Positions 6,570 through 16,090 are shown, counted from the first letter of the stretch. The stretch is 47,159 bases of DNA from an uncultured Collinsella sp. (GCA_958405565.1 CATYEN010000013.1:1-47159), one strand, 5' to 3'. Program-made: numbers and translations. The notes: generated by a model from the sequence alone, not told the origin.

Positions 6570-7457
6570 TTATGCGTTCTCCTTCATGCTTGTGAACTGG
6601 GAGCCCGTAATGATCTGGAAGGCCTCGCGATAGCGCTCGGACGTGCCATCGATGACCTCGGCGGGCAGGTGCGGGGTCTCCCCCGTCATATCCCAGTTGG
6701 CTTTGAGCCAATTGCGGACGAATTGCTTGTCGTAGCTGGGCTGAATCTTGCCCTCCTCGTAGCTGGCGGCAGGCCAGAAACGGCTGGAGTCAGGCGTGAG
6801 GCACTCGTCGATCAGCGTGACCTTGCCATCGATGACACCAAACTCGAACTTGGTGTCGGCAATGATGATGCCACGGGTCGCTGCATACTCGGCGGCAGCC
6901 TTGTAGATCTTGAGGGAAAGGTCGCGAATCTGCGTGGCAATGTCCTCGCCCACGATCTCGCAGCAACGCTCGAACGAGATGTTCTCGTCGTGGTCACCGA
7001 TCTCGGCCTTCGTGGACGGCGTGAACAGCGGCTCGGGAAGCTTGGAAGCCTCGGTCAGGCCCTCAGGCAGTTGGATGCCGCAGACGGTGCCGTTCTCGTC
7101 GTAGGTCTTCTTGCCCGAACCGGTCAGATAGCCGCGGACGATGCACTCGATAGGAATCGTCTGGGCCTTCTTGACCAGCATGGCGCGACCAGCGAGATAG
7201 TCGCGGTACTCAGCAAACTCCTCGGGGAAATCCGCCGGGTCGATGGAAACGAGGTGGTTGGGAACGATGTCGGCAAACTTATCGAACCAGAATGCCGAGA
7301 TGCGGTTGAGCACCTCTCCCTTAAACGGAATCTCGTCGGGGAGAATAAAGTCGAACGCAGAAATGCGGTCGGTGGCGACCATCAGCAGGTTTTCACCGGC
7401 ATCGTAGATATCACGAACCTTGCCACGGGAATCCGGACGACGCTCCATCGTTGTCAC
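6570..7457 (-). CDS. purC: SAICAR synthetase (phosphoribosylaminoimidazole-succinocarboxamide synthase)
   Basis: About 295 residues. PurC condenses CAIR with aspartate using ATP to form SAICAR in de novo purine synthesis. Family signatures are present: RGKVRDIYDAGENLLMVATD near the N-terminus, RISAFDF, ECIVRGYLTGSG, and the C-terminal LIDECLTPDSSRFWP. The GTG at 7457 is preferred over 7466 because AAGGAG then lies 8 bases upstream; from 7466 it would be too close. Length is as expected for the longer actinobacterial/eukaryote-like PurC type. A downstream membrane protein is coupled to it, and purB, another purine gene, lies about 7 kb away on the same strand. Confidence 0.95.
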   Translation of the reverse strand: MTTMERRPDSRGKVRDIYDAGENLLMVATDRISAFDFILPDEIPFKGEVLNRISAFWFDKFADIVPNHLVSIDPADFPEEFAEYRDYLAGRAMLVKKAQTIPIECIVRGYLTGSGKKTYDENGTVCGIQLPEGLTEASKLPEPLFTPSTKAEIGDHDENISFERCCEIVGEDIATQIRDLSLKIYKAAAEYAATRGIIIADTKFEFGVIDGKVTLIDECLTPDSSRFWPAASYEEGKIQPSYDKQFVRNWLKANWDMTGETPHLPAEVIDGTSERYREAFQIITGSQFTSMKENA

Positions 7458-7564
7458 GTGAGTCACTCCTTACCAAAATACGACAGTAATGCGGGCTTTC
7501 CCGCATGTTCTCGCAAACCCGGAGCGGCAGGGACGAAACCCCTCCTTCACCGAATAGCGAAAAG

Positions 7565-9130
7565 CTAGTGCTCCATTGTAGTAGATGCCGCGTCCGCCGT
7601 GTGCTCGCGTGGCAGATGAATCGTAAAAGTCGTACCCTTTCCAAGCTCCGACTCCACGGAAATATAGCCATGGTGGCGCTCGACGATTTGCTTGGTCACG
7701 GCAAGGCCCACGCCCAGACCGCCCGCCTCGCGGGCGCGGCTGGCGTCGGCACGCCAAAAACGTCCGAAAATACGCGACAGGTCTTCCTTGGCGATACCGA
7801 TGCCCGTGTCCGAGACCGCAATATCGACGTGTTTACGGTCGCTGAGCACCGACACCACGACCCATCCGCCCTCGGGTGTATAGCGCATGGCGTTACTCAT
7901 GAGGTTGATGACGCATTGCGTGATCATATCGGGATCGGCCTCGACGACATCGTCATGCCCCTGGGTTTCATCTGCAAAGCGAAGACGAAGGTCACGGTCG
8001 GCAAACAGGCGCTCCTGTCCGTTCACAATCGATCGCACGAACGGAACCATATCCACCGGCTCAAGGTTGAGCGGAGCCGTGCTGTTTTCCATGCGCGACA
8101 GGTCGAGCATCTGCTGCACCAGACGAGCCAGGCGACGCGTCTCGGAAGCAACGGTCTCCAAATGCTCATCGTCGGTGGGATACACGCCATCCTGCATGGC
8201 CTCGACCGTTGCGAGCATGGCCATAAGCGGCGTGCGAAGCTCGTGTGCAACGTCTGAGGTCAGGCGCTTCTCGTGTTTCATATCCTTCTCGAGCGAAGTG
8301 GCCATCTCATCGAAGGTCTCACCCAGCTGATCAATCTCGTCATCACCGCGCAGTCCCGTGCGAGCCGACAGGTCGCCGTCACGGATTTGCTTTGCGGTAC
8401 TGGTGATACGATGAATCGGCTTGGTGAGCATGCGCGACACGAGCGATCCGATAACGACCGAAATGCAGATTGCAACAACCGCGGCGAGGGCCATGGCGTT
8501 AAAGGTCTTCTCCCTAAACGCAGAGTCCGCCTTGGTGAGCAGAGCATCGGAGCCGATGGCCCACAGCTTTACCTGTCCGACATGCTCGCCGGAAGACGTT
8601 ACAATCTCGACGTTAGCAACGCTATCGGAGTCGGTTGGAGCAGACGAGACCGGGCTATGCGATGCCCTCTTGCCGCTCGTGTCGTCGGTCGTAGCCTGGT
8701 TTTCGCGTACATCGGCGGTGGCGCTTGCCGAGGGCCAGGAATCGTCATAAACGATCACGCCCTTTTTATTGACGACCTGCATACCCAGATCGTCGGAAAC
8801 CAAACTCGACGTTGCGACCGTGCGCAGTTCTCCCGCGGTCCAAGAGCCGTTTTCCTCATATGAGGTTGCCAACTTCTCGGCGGCGGAATTTGCGATTTCG
8901 ACGATATTGGAGCGCGTGTAATCCGAAAAGACCGTGCCCCACACAACAGAGACCACGCCCACCAGCACCAATACCGTCATGAGCGATGTCAGAGCAAAAG
9001 CAAGTGCCATGCGCGAGGGATAGCTCATCGTTGGCCGTGAATCGGAACGAGGCGTGTTCCAACTAGCCTTGGAACCCGCCTCGCTCTCCTGCTTGTGCTT
9101 TTGTCCGATTTCAAAGCGCGCAGGTGTCAT
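7565..9130 (-). CDS. Two-component sensor histidine kinase
   Basis: 521 residues. A 40-residue cytoplasmic lead is followed by TM1 (41-66), an extracytoplasmic sensor region (67-209), TM2 (about 210-233), HAMP (234-288), and HisKA with phospho-acceptor His296 in SDVAHELRTP. The HATPase_c domain shows an N-box (NLMSNAMRYTPEGG), G1 (DTGIGI) and G2 (GLGVGLAV). The architecture is that of PhoR/MtrB/BaeS-type kinases, and the signal is unknown. It begins 12 bp after the response-regulator gene, so the two form an operon. The periplasmic part is Ser/Thr/Asp-rich without a recognisable ligand fold. An alternative start at Met35 is possible. Confidence 0.95.
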   Translation of the reverse strand: MTPARFEIGQKHKQESEAGSKASWNTPRSDSRPTMSYPSRMALAFALTSLMTVLVLVGVVSVVWGTVFSDYTRSNIVEIANSAAEKLATSYEENGSWTAGELRTVATSSLVSDDLGMQVVNKKGVIVYDDSWPSASATADVRENQATTDDTSGKRASHSPVSSAPTDSDSVANVEIVTSSGEHVGQVKLWAIGSDALLTKADSAFREKTFNAMALAAVVAICISVVIGSLVSRMLTKPIHRITSTAKQIRDGDLSARTGLRGDDEIDQLGETFDEMATSLEKDMKHEKRLTSDVAHELRTPLMAMLATVEAMQDGVYPTDDEHLETVASETRRLARLVQQMLDLSRMENSTAPLNLEPVDMVPFVRSIVNGQERLFADRDLRLRFADETQGHDDVVEADPDMITQCVINLMSNAMRYTPEGGWVVVSVLSDRKHVDIAVSDTGIGIAKEDLSRIFGRFWRADASRAREAGGLGVGLAVTKQIVERHHGYISVESELGKGTTFTIHLPREHTADAASTTMEH

Positions 9131-9141
9131 ATGTGATTTCC

Positions 9142-9864
9142 CTATTTCTCGTCCGACTTATCGGTCTTGGCCGGAGCCTCGAAGCGATAGCCGACACCGT
9201 GGACGGTGTAGAGCCACTTGGGCTTCTTGGGATCATCGCCCAGCTTGGCGCGAAGGTTCTTCACGTGGCTATCGATGGTGCGCTCATAGCCCTCAAAGTC
9301 GTACCCAAGCACCTTCTCGACCAGCTCCATACGGTTGTAGACACGGCCGGGATGACGAGCAAGCGTGGTGAGCAGCTTGAACTCGGAAGCCGTCAGATCG
9401 ACTTCCTTGCCTTCGACCAAGATCTTGTGGCCCGAGATATCGATGACCAGATCGCCGAAGTCGAGTACCTCGACGGCGGGCTCGTCGGCCTGGTGGGCAC
9501 GACGGAACAGGGCGCGTACGCGGGCGACAAGCTCGCGCGGCGAGAACGGCTTAATCAGGTAGTCGTCGGCGCCGAGCTCAAGACCGATAATACGGTCCTC
9601 GATCTCGCCCTTGGCAGTCAGCATGATGATGGGAACATCCGAGGTATCGCGAATGGTGCGGCAAACGCGCTCGCCGGGGATCTTGGGGAGCATAAGATCG
9701 AGCACGACCAGGTCGAACTGATGCTTCTCGAACTCCTCGATCGCGGACTGGCCGTCGCCGACGCCCACAACCCAGTAGCCTTCGCGCTCGAGATAGGCAG
9801 CGACGGCGTCACGGATTGCCTTCTCATCCTCGACCAGCAGAATCTTTTTTGCATCTGAAGCCAT
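9142..9864 (-). CDS. OmpR/PhoB-family response regulator
   Basis: About 240 residues. The receiver domain covers about 6-120 with phospho-acceptor Asp56 in VVLDLMLP, Thr83 and Lys105 (YLIKPFSP). The winged-helix DNA-binding domain covers about 135-230 (LTASEFKLL, RTIDSHVKNLRAKL, GVGYRFE). The start at 9864 is chosen because a run of G (GGGGGGCC) lies just upstream; an in-frame codon at 9885 would begin before it. It is the partner of the histidine kinase immediately downstream. Targets are unknown. Confidence 0.95.
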   Translation of the reverse strand: MASDAKKILLVEDEKAIRDAVAAYLEREGYWVVGVGDGQSAIEEFEKHQFDLVVLDLMLPKIPGERVCRTIRDTSDVPIIMLTAKGEIEDRIIGLELGADDYLIKPFSPRELVARVRALFRRAHQADEPAVEVLDFGDLVIDISGHKILVEGKEVDLTASEFKLLTTLARHPGRVYNRMELVEKVLGYDFEGYERTIDSHVKNLRAKLGDDPKKPKWLYTVHGVGYRFEAPAKTDKSDEK

Positions 9865-10017
9865 AACACGGCCCCCCTGTCTCAATTAGCTAAGAACAAG
9901 CCCATTTTAACGCACCTGAGCCCGCCGGATGCCGCTATGACGTGGCAGCTCGGCGGGCGGTACTCACAATTACAACGCGTTTATTCCCCTGTTGGCGCCT
10001 TTTTAACCCCTCTAAGC

Positions 10018-11229
10018 TTAAAGAGAGAATAGGCGCGCGGTGACCGTCTCGGGTATACCCTGGCTGTTGCGCACTGTGGCGTACGTAAGGAATGAGTCCG
10101 ATTTTCCCGCCGTAGCTGGATAATCGCCATACTCCAAAGCGCGGTCGGGCGACAGCAGCGAGCCATAGGTCTTGGCAGAGGTGTCGATGAGAAAATGCGA
10201 TGCTTGCACCTTAACGAGATATTTATTCTTCTTGCCGGCAGCACATGCGAGCGGCTCGCGTGACAGAAAGAGGTACGGCCCTCCCTCATTACCGATATAC
10301 GTGCCCATGTTGCCCAGACTGCCCACGCCACTATAGGTCGCCTCGATAGAAAACACGAAGGTATCGCCCATATATACGGCCTCGAATGGCGAGACTGACG
10401 AGGGAAGGACTAGCTGGGCACGTTTGGTGTTGTTACCATCGGTCAGATCGATTGCCGTTATGCCGTAGTAGACGCCCTCGTCGTTGCGGACACGCGGCGA
10501 GATGGTCAAAATGCCGTCGCTCGCGCGTGGGGCCGACGCAAAGCGACCCGTCGATTTCCAAATTGTCTCGGCCTTAGATTCATCAAGCGAGCGACGATAG
10601 CAAAACGAATCGTTACTCGTTTTATTGCCGCCTGCCGAAGGCATTTTATACCAGATGACTGATGACCCGAACGCCGTAAACAGTGGCGGATCGTAGTCCT
10701 TGCCACCTCGATCGAGCTCAACCACGTCGCCAGAGAGCGAAGCGCCCGACAGATTTTGAGCGTAGAGCTTCCACGATGAATTGGCAAAGTTCATCTCAAC
10801 CCACGCAAACACGCCATCGCCGGCACGGACATCGTAAAAAGCATATCCCGTGCCCTCGATAGGATCCTCAATTAATGTGGTAAGTGAGCCATCGCCCAGG
10901 TTGAGCACACCGAGTGTGTTGGCGTGCAGCGCCGATGCGGGCGCCATCATTGCCGCAGCATAGTCACCCTCGCAGTAGTACAGCAATGTGCCCAGCGGCA
11001 GCGTCCACGATGCCGCCGGCTCAAGATCGATGTCGACTGCCTCGTACTCATCCGTAATCGAGATGATCTTGGAATCGTCCTTGATAACCTGCGGCTCGCC
11101 AGCGGCATCATCACTGGTGCCTGTTTTTTTCGAACATCCGGCAAGCACCGTGGCAGCGCCCGCGGCAGCTCCACCGAGTACAAAGCCGCGGCGCGATATT
11201 CCGTTCTTGATGTGGTCGACGATACCCAT
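10018..11229 (-). CDS. Exported lipoprotein with beta-propeller-like repeats, unknown function
   Basis: 403 residues. The N-terminus has a twin-arginine motif (SRRGFVLGG) and a lipobox ending TVLAGC, so it is probably Tat-exported and lipid-anchored. After a short acidic linker the body is all-beta in appearance, with repeated segments such as GVLNLGDGSL, WKLYAQNLSG and YYGITAIDLTDG, resembling TolB-like or WD-type propeller blades. No enzyme motif is seen. Met at 11229 fits the signal sequence; longer in-frame translations upstream overlap the TSCPD gene and are not credible. Its ATG overlaps the stop of the TSCPD gene by one base. Confidence 0.8.
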   Translation of the reverse strand: MGIVDHIKNGISRRGFVLGGAAAGAATVLAGCSKKTGTSDDAAGEPQVIKDDSKIISITDEYEAVDIDLEPAASWTLPLGTLLYYCEGDYAAAMMAPASALHANTLGVLNLGDGSLTTLIEDPIEGTGYAFYDVRAGDGVFAWVEMNFANSSWKLYAQNLSGASLSGDVVELDRGGKDYDPPLFTAFGSSVIWYKMPSAGGNKTSNDSFCYRRSLDESKAETIWKSTGRFASAPRASDGILTISPRVRNDEGVYYGITAIDLTDGNNTKRAQLVLPSSVSPFEAVYMGDTFVFSIEATYSGVGSLGNMGTYIGNEGGPYLFLSREPLACAAGKKNKYLVKVQASHFLIDTSAKTYGSLLSPDRALEYGDYPATAGKSDSFLTYATVRNSQGIPETVTARLFSL

Positions 11230-11492
11230 TAGGCGATCTCGGCGCGGGCGGCCTCGATAGCGCGCGTAAGCTGATCGGCGCAAGAGGTCTTCTTCATGCC
11301 GCAGGTATTGCCGGCAAGAACCTCGATCACACGGTCGGCAGGAGCGCCCTCGACCAGTTTGGAGATGGCCTTGAGGTTGCCATCGCAGCCGCCGGTAAAC
11401 TCGACGCCCAGTACCTTGCTGCCGTCGTCGGAAAGATTGAGATGGATATTGCGAGAGCACACGCCCTGAGGCTTGTAGTCAAAGCTAATCAT
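11229..11492 (-). CDS. TSCPD-domain protein
   Basis: 87 residues. It matches the short stand-alone TSCPD proteins (TIGR03905-like): GVCSRNIHL, FTGGCDGNLKAISKLVEG, then CGMKKTSCADQL. Four or five Cys may bind a metal. The domain is related to the C-terminal tail of class II ribonucleotide reductases and is of unknown function alone. GAGGGGA lies upstream of the ATG. It is translationally coupled to the downstream lipoprotein gene (TAATG overlap). Confidence 0.85.
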   Translation of the reverse strand: MISFDYKPQGVCSRNIHLNLSDDGSKVLGVEFTGGCDGNLKAISKLVEGAPADRVIEVLAGNTCGMKKTSCADQLTRAIEAARAEIA

Positions 11493-11605
11493 TGAGATCC
11501 CCTCTCATAGAGAAATTTCAGATGTCTATTATCCCCGCCCGGGCCGATATAGTATCGCGGGCACCGATTCAACATCCTACGATGCACAAACCGGTGACTG
11601 CAATA

Positions 11606-13405
11606 CTAACGATTCGCGTCCTGAGCGTGAACTTCACGCTTCTCTTGATACATGTTATGGTCGGCAACGCGGTATATCTCGGCTAGCGTACAGCCGGGTG
11701 TCTCTACCGTCGCGATGCCAAATGACGCGCTGACGGCCAGCGCATCATCGCTCACCGCAGCAAGACCGCGGCGAAGATCTTGCACCAATTGACGCGCGGA
11801 CTCGCGATCAGTGTAGGGGCATATCAACAAAAACTCATCTCCGCCAACGCGCATGGGCACAAACTTCTCGCCTGCCACCCGACTCAATACAGACGCCGTA
11901 CGCCGCAGCAACTCATCGCCCATTTCGTGACCGTAAAGATCGTTGGTGCGCTTGAGGTGGTTGCAGTCCATCATGATCACACTCACGGGCAGGGATTTGC
12001 TCACCGAGTCGTCGCCAAGGGACTCAAGGTAATTTCTATTGCGAAGCCCCGTCAGTTTGTCCTGAAAAGAAAGCTCTTCGGCGCGCTTTGCCATCGAGAT
12101 GTTATGCGTCGCCACGACGACCGATTCCAGTCGGCCCCGCTCATCGCGACGCTGCGGAACAACCTGCAGCGAATACCAAGCACCTCGGCAATCTCGCACC
12201 TCGGCATCCAAGTGCGGCACGCCCTCCATACGGTCCCGAAGCGTACTTGTATCTATAAGTTCCATGACCACTTCGCGGCTTTCGGGACTCACAACGTCTC
12301 GACAAACCGTGTCCAAAAAGTCATATGCCTCGGTATGCTCAGCAAATATTTTCGCCATCGACGGCGACATGTTAATTCCCTCGATCTCGAGCGTATCGAG
12401 ATGCAACAGGAAGGTCGACTCATACGCAGAACTGATGGCATTGATGATGCCGAGCTGCTTGTCCTTTTCGGCCAAGTTGCGACGGTCGGCAATAGTGCGC
12501 ACCAACAGCACCACGACCCAAAACGCCAGGCACGCCAGCACGCCGGCAGCGACAAATGCAATCCTGCCAGACATGACCTCAGATTTGGGGTAGAGCGCAA
12601 ACAGGCGGTAGTCCTTATACGCCGCACGCACGGCATACCAGGTAGTTCCCTGATATTCGACGCGCGTTAGGCCTTCGTCTTTCCAGTCAGTTCCGCTATC
12701 GGCAAGAAGTCGGGCAAGGGCTATATCGACGGTCGAATCGTTTGAGGATACGATTTGCGCACCGCGCATCACGAGCACCGTTGGACCCTGATGGAACGTG
12801 TTGTTCACGAGCACGTCGGCAATAACGTATGAATAGTCATCGGAGGGCTCAGCCGCAAGCGATTGATACCCCAACGCCACCCCATCACCGTACGGAATGG
12901 CACTCACGGCAAAGTCGACGCCGCGACGCTCTACGACGGTCGAGTAGGACACTTTGGAGCCTCGATACATCGATGCGACCGGCGAACAGGCCAGCTCCTC
13001 TCGCCACAGCATCAGTGGATCGCGACCGTCAGTATCGTAATGAGCGGCCATATGGCCGTCGGCGTCCATGACCAACATTCCCGAAAGACACTCGGTATGG
13101 ACATATTCCTCGACCAGATCGTCGTTGACTTCAACGCGATCAGGCGGCAAGAACGCCGCAAACGACTCGAGCGCAGCATCCAAATTGTGCGTCGCCTCGG
13201 TTTTTCTTCCCTGTTCATATCGGTCATATTTTTTGCAGGCGTTTTTTAGAAACACCATGGTTTCCTGGCCAAACCCAAGCGTTTTATCGAGACAGCGATG
13301 CGTACCGACCATGTAGAGCAAACTCAATAGGACAACGCTGGCCACAACGCCGATAGCCGCGGTGGCCGATCTTTTTCGGCGCAAGCGGTGTTCATCATTT
13401 GTCAT
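11606..13405 (-). CDS. Membrane diguanylate cyclase with extracytoplasmic sensor domain
   Basis: 599 residues. TM1 (about 15-35), a periplasmic-side domain of about 245 residues resembling Cache/PDC sensors, TM2 (about 285-305), a PAS-like segment (about 320-435), and a C-terminal GGDEF domain (about 445-595). The catalytic signature RVGGDEFLLI and MMDCNHLKRTNDLYGHEMGD are intact, so it probably makes cyclic di-GMP. No EAL domain is present. An RXXD inhibitory site was not firmly identified. Its ATG overlaps the stop of the solute-binding gene upstream, suggesting that amino acid sensing feeds c-di-GMP output. Confidence 0.9.
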   Translation of the reverse strand: MTNDEHRLRRKRSATAAIGVVASVVLLSLLYMVGTHRCLDKTLGFGQETMVFLKNACKKYDRYEQGRKTEATHNLDAALESFAAFLPPDRVEVNDDLVEEYVHTECLSGMLVMDADGHMAAHYDTDGRDPLMLWREELACSPVASMYRGSKVSYSTVVERRGVDFAVSAIPYGDGVALGYQSLAAEPSDDYSYVIADVLVNNTFHQGPTVLVMRGAQIVSSNDSTVDIALARLLADSGTDWKDEGLTRVEYQGTTWYAVRAAYKDYRLFALYPKSEVMSGRIAFVAAGVLACLAFWVVVLLVRTIADRRNLAEKDKQLGIINAISSAYESTFLLHLDTLEIEGINMSPSMAKIFAEHTEAYDFLDTVCRDVVSPESREVVMELIDTSTLRDRMEGVPHLDAEVRDCRGAWYSLQVVPQRRDERGRLESVVVATHNISMAKRAEELSFQDKLTGLRNRNYLESLGDDSVSKSLPVSVIMMDCNHLKRTNDLYGHEMGDELLRRTASVLSRVAGEKFVPMRVGGDEFLLICPYTDRESARQLVQDLRRGLAAVSDDALAVSASFGIATVETPGCTLAEIYRVADHNMYQEKREVHAQDANR

Positions 13406-14238
13406 GATTCCGCTCCTTGCCTGCCCGTTGTCGCTCCTGCCTTGTAATTGTCCACAATGCGTTTAATCGTGCCATCTCGGTCCATGTCGAACAGCACCGT
13501 ATTGAGCTTTTTGACGTAGTCCCCCTCATAGCTGTTCTCAAACGCAACGCCCAGGTCAACTGTCATAACGTTGTCGGCAAACACGCGATAAACACCGGGA
13601 TACTGCGCGACGAGCCGGTCGAGCGATTGAACGTCCGCCATCCAACAGTCAACATAACCTTTGACCAGGGCAGCTTTGCAGAGTTCGGCAGAGCCATATG
13701 ATTTGATGTGCACATCCGGCGAGATGCCCAGGTCCCCGGCAAGCAATCGGCGTTCACTCACCGAACCCGCAATCACCGCAATGGTCTTGCTTCCATCGAG
13801 AGACGTCAAACCCTTAATACCACTCGTTTTCTTGGCGGCGACCGAGACTGTCACGGTCAGATACGGCTCAGTCCAGTAATAAACGTCTTCGCGATAATTG
13901 GGCGAATAGTCGCACCACAGACAATCGATATCGCCGTTTTTGAGCAGGCGATCGCGATCATTCCAAGATATGTCAACAAATTGCGGTTTGATTCCAGCAC
14001 GCTTGCAGGCCTCGCGGGCGATATCGATATCGATACCGGCGTAATCGCCTGTGGTATCGACATACACATAGGGGTCATTATCCGTAACGCCAATCTTGAG
14101 CACCGGGAGATCTTTATCGGCTTCATTCGAGGAGGAAGAACTGCGTCGAACGGTATACGTCAGGGCGCCCGCACAGACGGCAACAAAGAGTATGAGCACA
14201 AACGAGACGATAGCGCCTCGTTTAATACGTCTGGGCAC
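13402..14238 (-). CDS. Membrane-anchored family 3 solute-binding protein
   Basis: 278 residues. A single N-terminal TM (about 9-28) is followed by a Ser-rich linker and a complete bac_3 type amino-acid-binding fold (LKIGVTDNDPYVYVDTTGDY...GIDIDIAREACKRAG, LLKNGDIDCLWCDY, YWTEPYL, GTIKRIVDNY). No lipobox is seen, so it is anchored by the helix. GTG start with AAAGGAGG close upstream. No ABC permease is nearby. Its stop overlaps the GGDEF gene by 4 bp, so it probably acts as a ligand receptor or partner for that protein rather than in transport. Confidence 0.85.
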   Translation of the reverse strand: MPRRIKRGAIVSFVLILFVAVCAGALTYTVRRSSSSSNEADKDLPVLKIGVTDNDPYVYVDTTGDYAGIDIDIAREACKRAGIKPQFVDISWNDRDRLLKNGDIDCLWCDYSPNYREDVYYWTEPYLTVTVSVAAKKTSGIKGLTSLDGSKTIAVIAGSVSERRLLAGDLGISPDVHIKSYGSAELCKAALVKGYVDCWMADVQSLDRLVAQYPGVYRVFADNVMTVDLGVAFENSYEGDYVKKLNTVLFDMDRDGTIKRIVDNYKAGATTGRQGAES

Positions 14239-14302
14239 GTGCCTCCTTTCATCAAAACAGCAGCCGAGTTTTCATTCTATTACCGGAGCCTGCGGCAGCA
14301 AC

Positions 14303-14338
14303 GAAAAATAGCGCCTCGCCCAAGACGGGCAAGGCGCC
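14303..14338 (-). terminator. purB terminator
   Basis: On the minus strand GGCGCCTTGCCCG pairs with GGGCGAGGCGC and is followed by TATTTTT. It lies about 40 bp after the purB stop and before the solute-binding gene's start. Confidence 0.8.
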
Positions 14339-14379
14339 AATGGTTGAAATGTATCCGCAAGCGGTCGAATAAAGCCAGC

Positions 14380-15726
14380 CTACTCGAAGCTCAGCTGCTC
14401 CAGACGATCAAAGACCGTGTCGATACGGGTGAGGAAGTCCCACGGATCAAAGATCTCGTCGAGCTTCTCCTGGCTGACGGTGCAGCGCGGGTCGGCCTCG
14501 AGACGCTCCTTAAAGGTGGGTCCGGAGACACAATCCTGCACCTCGTGCCAGGTTGCCATGGCGTTCTCCTGCACAATGGCGTACGCGTCCTCGCGGGTGA
14601 TGCCCGTGTCGACGAGGGCCAGCAGCACCTTGGAGGAGAAGATGAGGCCGCGGGTCTTATTGAGGTTGGCCATCATGCGGGCAGGGTACAGCTGCAGGCC
14701 GTCGATAACGCGGATGAGGCACTGGAACATGTGGTCGAGGGCGATAAAGCTGTCGGCCTGGGCGACACGCTCGGCAGAGGAGTGCGAAATGTCACGCTCG
14801 TGCCACAGGGCGACGTTATCGAAGGCAACCTGGGCGTTGGACTTCACGACGCGCGACAGACCGCAGACCTTCTCCATGGTGATGGGGTTGCGCTTGTGCG
14901 GCATGGCGGAGCTGCCCTTTTGGCCCTTACGGAACGGCTCCTCGGCCTCGAGCGTATCGGTCTTCTGCAGATTGCGAACCTCGGTAGCGATGCGCTCGCA
15001 GGTGGCCGCGGTGGTGGCGAGAACGCCAGCGAGATAGGCGTGATGGTCGCGGCTGATAACCTGCGTGGACAGCGGGTCGTGAACCAGACCCAGGTGCTCG
15101 CAGACATACTCCTCGACAAACGGTTCGATGGAGCTGTACGTGCCAACAGCGCCCGAGATGGCACCGAAGGCAACATTCTTGCGGGCGTCCTCAAGACGAT
15201 CCAGATCGCGCTTGAGTTCCCAGGCCCAAGAGCCGAACTTCATGCCGAAGGTCATCGGCTCGGCGTGGATGCCATGAGTGCGGCCGGCACAGAGCGTGTT
15301 GCGCTCCTCAAAGGCGCGACGCTTGCAAATCTCGCCGAGCTTCTTGACGTCCTCGATGATCAGGTCGCAGGCCTGGGTGAGCTGGTAGCACAGAGCCGTG
15401 TCGCCCAGATCGGAGCTGGTCATGCCATAGTGAACCCAGCGGCTGGGCTTGGGGTCGCCCTCGGGAACATCGGCGTCGATGTACTCCTTCATGTTGGTCA
15501 GGAAGGCGATGACGTCGTGGCGCGTGACCTCCTCGATCTCGTCGACCTTTGCCTTCTCAAAGTTGGCATGGTCGCGAATCCACTGGGCTTCGTCTTTAGA
15601 AATGCCGATCTTGCCGAGCTCCGCCTGGGCCTCGCAGGCCAGGACCTCGATCTCCTGCCAAATGGCGTACTTGTTCTCGAGGGAGAAGATGTGTCCCATC
15701 TCCGGGCGGGTATAGCGATCGATCAT
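14380..15726 (-). CDS. purB: Adenylosuccinate lyase
   Basis: 448 residues. It cleaves SAICAR to AICAR and adenylosuccinate to AMP, with fumarate release. Fumarase/aspartase superfamily signature SSAMPHKRNPITME is intact, as are the N-terminal MIDRYTRPEMG and the TSSDLGDTA motif. The start at 15726 is chosen because AAGGAG lies 7 bases upstream and the protein begins as in homologues; a longer in-frame reading reaches into the repeat region. Length is normal (430-475). It shares the purine pathway with purC. Confidence 0.97.
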   Translation of the reverse strand: MIDRYTRPEMGHIFSLENKYAIWQEIEVLACEAQAELGKIGISKDEAQWIRDHANFEKAKVDEIEEVTRHDVIAFLTNMKEYIDADVPEGDPKPSRWVHYGMTSSDLGDTALCYQLTQACDLIIEDVKKLGEICKRRAFEERNTLCAGRTHGIHAEPMTFGMKFGSWAWELKRDLDRLEDARKNVAFGAISGAVGTYSSIEPFVEEYVCEHLGLVHDPLSTQVISRDHHAYLAGVLATTAATCERIATEVRNLQKTDTLEAEEPFRKGQKGSSAMPHKRNPITMEKVCGLSRVVKSNAQVAFDNVALWHERDISHSSAERVAQADSFIALDHMFQCLIRVIDGLQLYPARMMANLNKTRGLIFSSKVLLALVDTGITREDAYAIVQENAMATWHEVQDCVSGPTFKERLEADPRCTVSQEKLDEIFDPWDFLTRIDTVFDRLEQLSFE

Positions 15727-15828
15727 AGCGGCTCCTTTTTGGTTATTGGCACGTTGGTCGTAACCCAACCATTGTACCGTGCGCAGGTGCAAGTATGGGC
15801 AGCAGGCATTAACCTAACATTTTGGAAT

Positions 15829-15880
15829 TGGAGCGGGCAACGGGACGTCCGCGTATTTGCTTCGCAAATCCGCACCGGCT
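15829..15880 (-). repeat. tRNA-Gly 3'-end repeat, copy 1
   Basis: A ~52-bp unit beginning with TGGAGCGGGCAACGGGAC, the complement of the last 18 bases of tRNA-Gly including the CCA. It continues with the dyad ATTTGCTTCGCAAAT. The T-arm and everything 5' of it are missing, so it is a fragment, not a gene. Confidence 0.85.
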
Positions 15881-15958
15881 TCAGGCGGCATGTCCCGGTC
15901 CGGGGAAGCGGCGGTGACGTCGGTTGAATCCGCTTTTCCCAAAATCCGCCCTGGTCGA

Positions 15959-16016
15959 TGGAGCGGGCAACGGGACGTCCGCGTATTTGCTTCGCAAAAT
16001 CCGCACCGGCTGCGGT
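15959..16016 (-). repeat. tRNA-Gly 3'-end repeat, copy 2
   Basis: Same unit as copy 1 with one extra A in the GCAAAATCC part. It starts 130 bp after copy 1. It and copy 3 are both preceded by TCGA and followed by CTGCGGTCG, so the repeat is longer than 52 bp for these two. Confidence 0.85.
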
Positions 16017-16090
16017 CGATCTCCTCGGATTCACGGAGACGATGGGGAAGACTTTGTTGAATTGGCCGTCCCAAGGTCTCCCGCGCTCGA

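Noticed and set aside
5985..7568. Long plus-strand ORF opposite purC and the membrane protein
   Set aside because: It is a shadow of high-GC genes on the other strand, with no Shine-Dalgarno or domain; purC is certain on the minus strand.
13708..15927. 739-codon plus-strand ORF over purB
   Set aside because: Antisense shadow; purB has a strong family match and a ribosome binding site.
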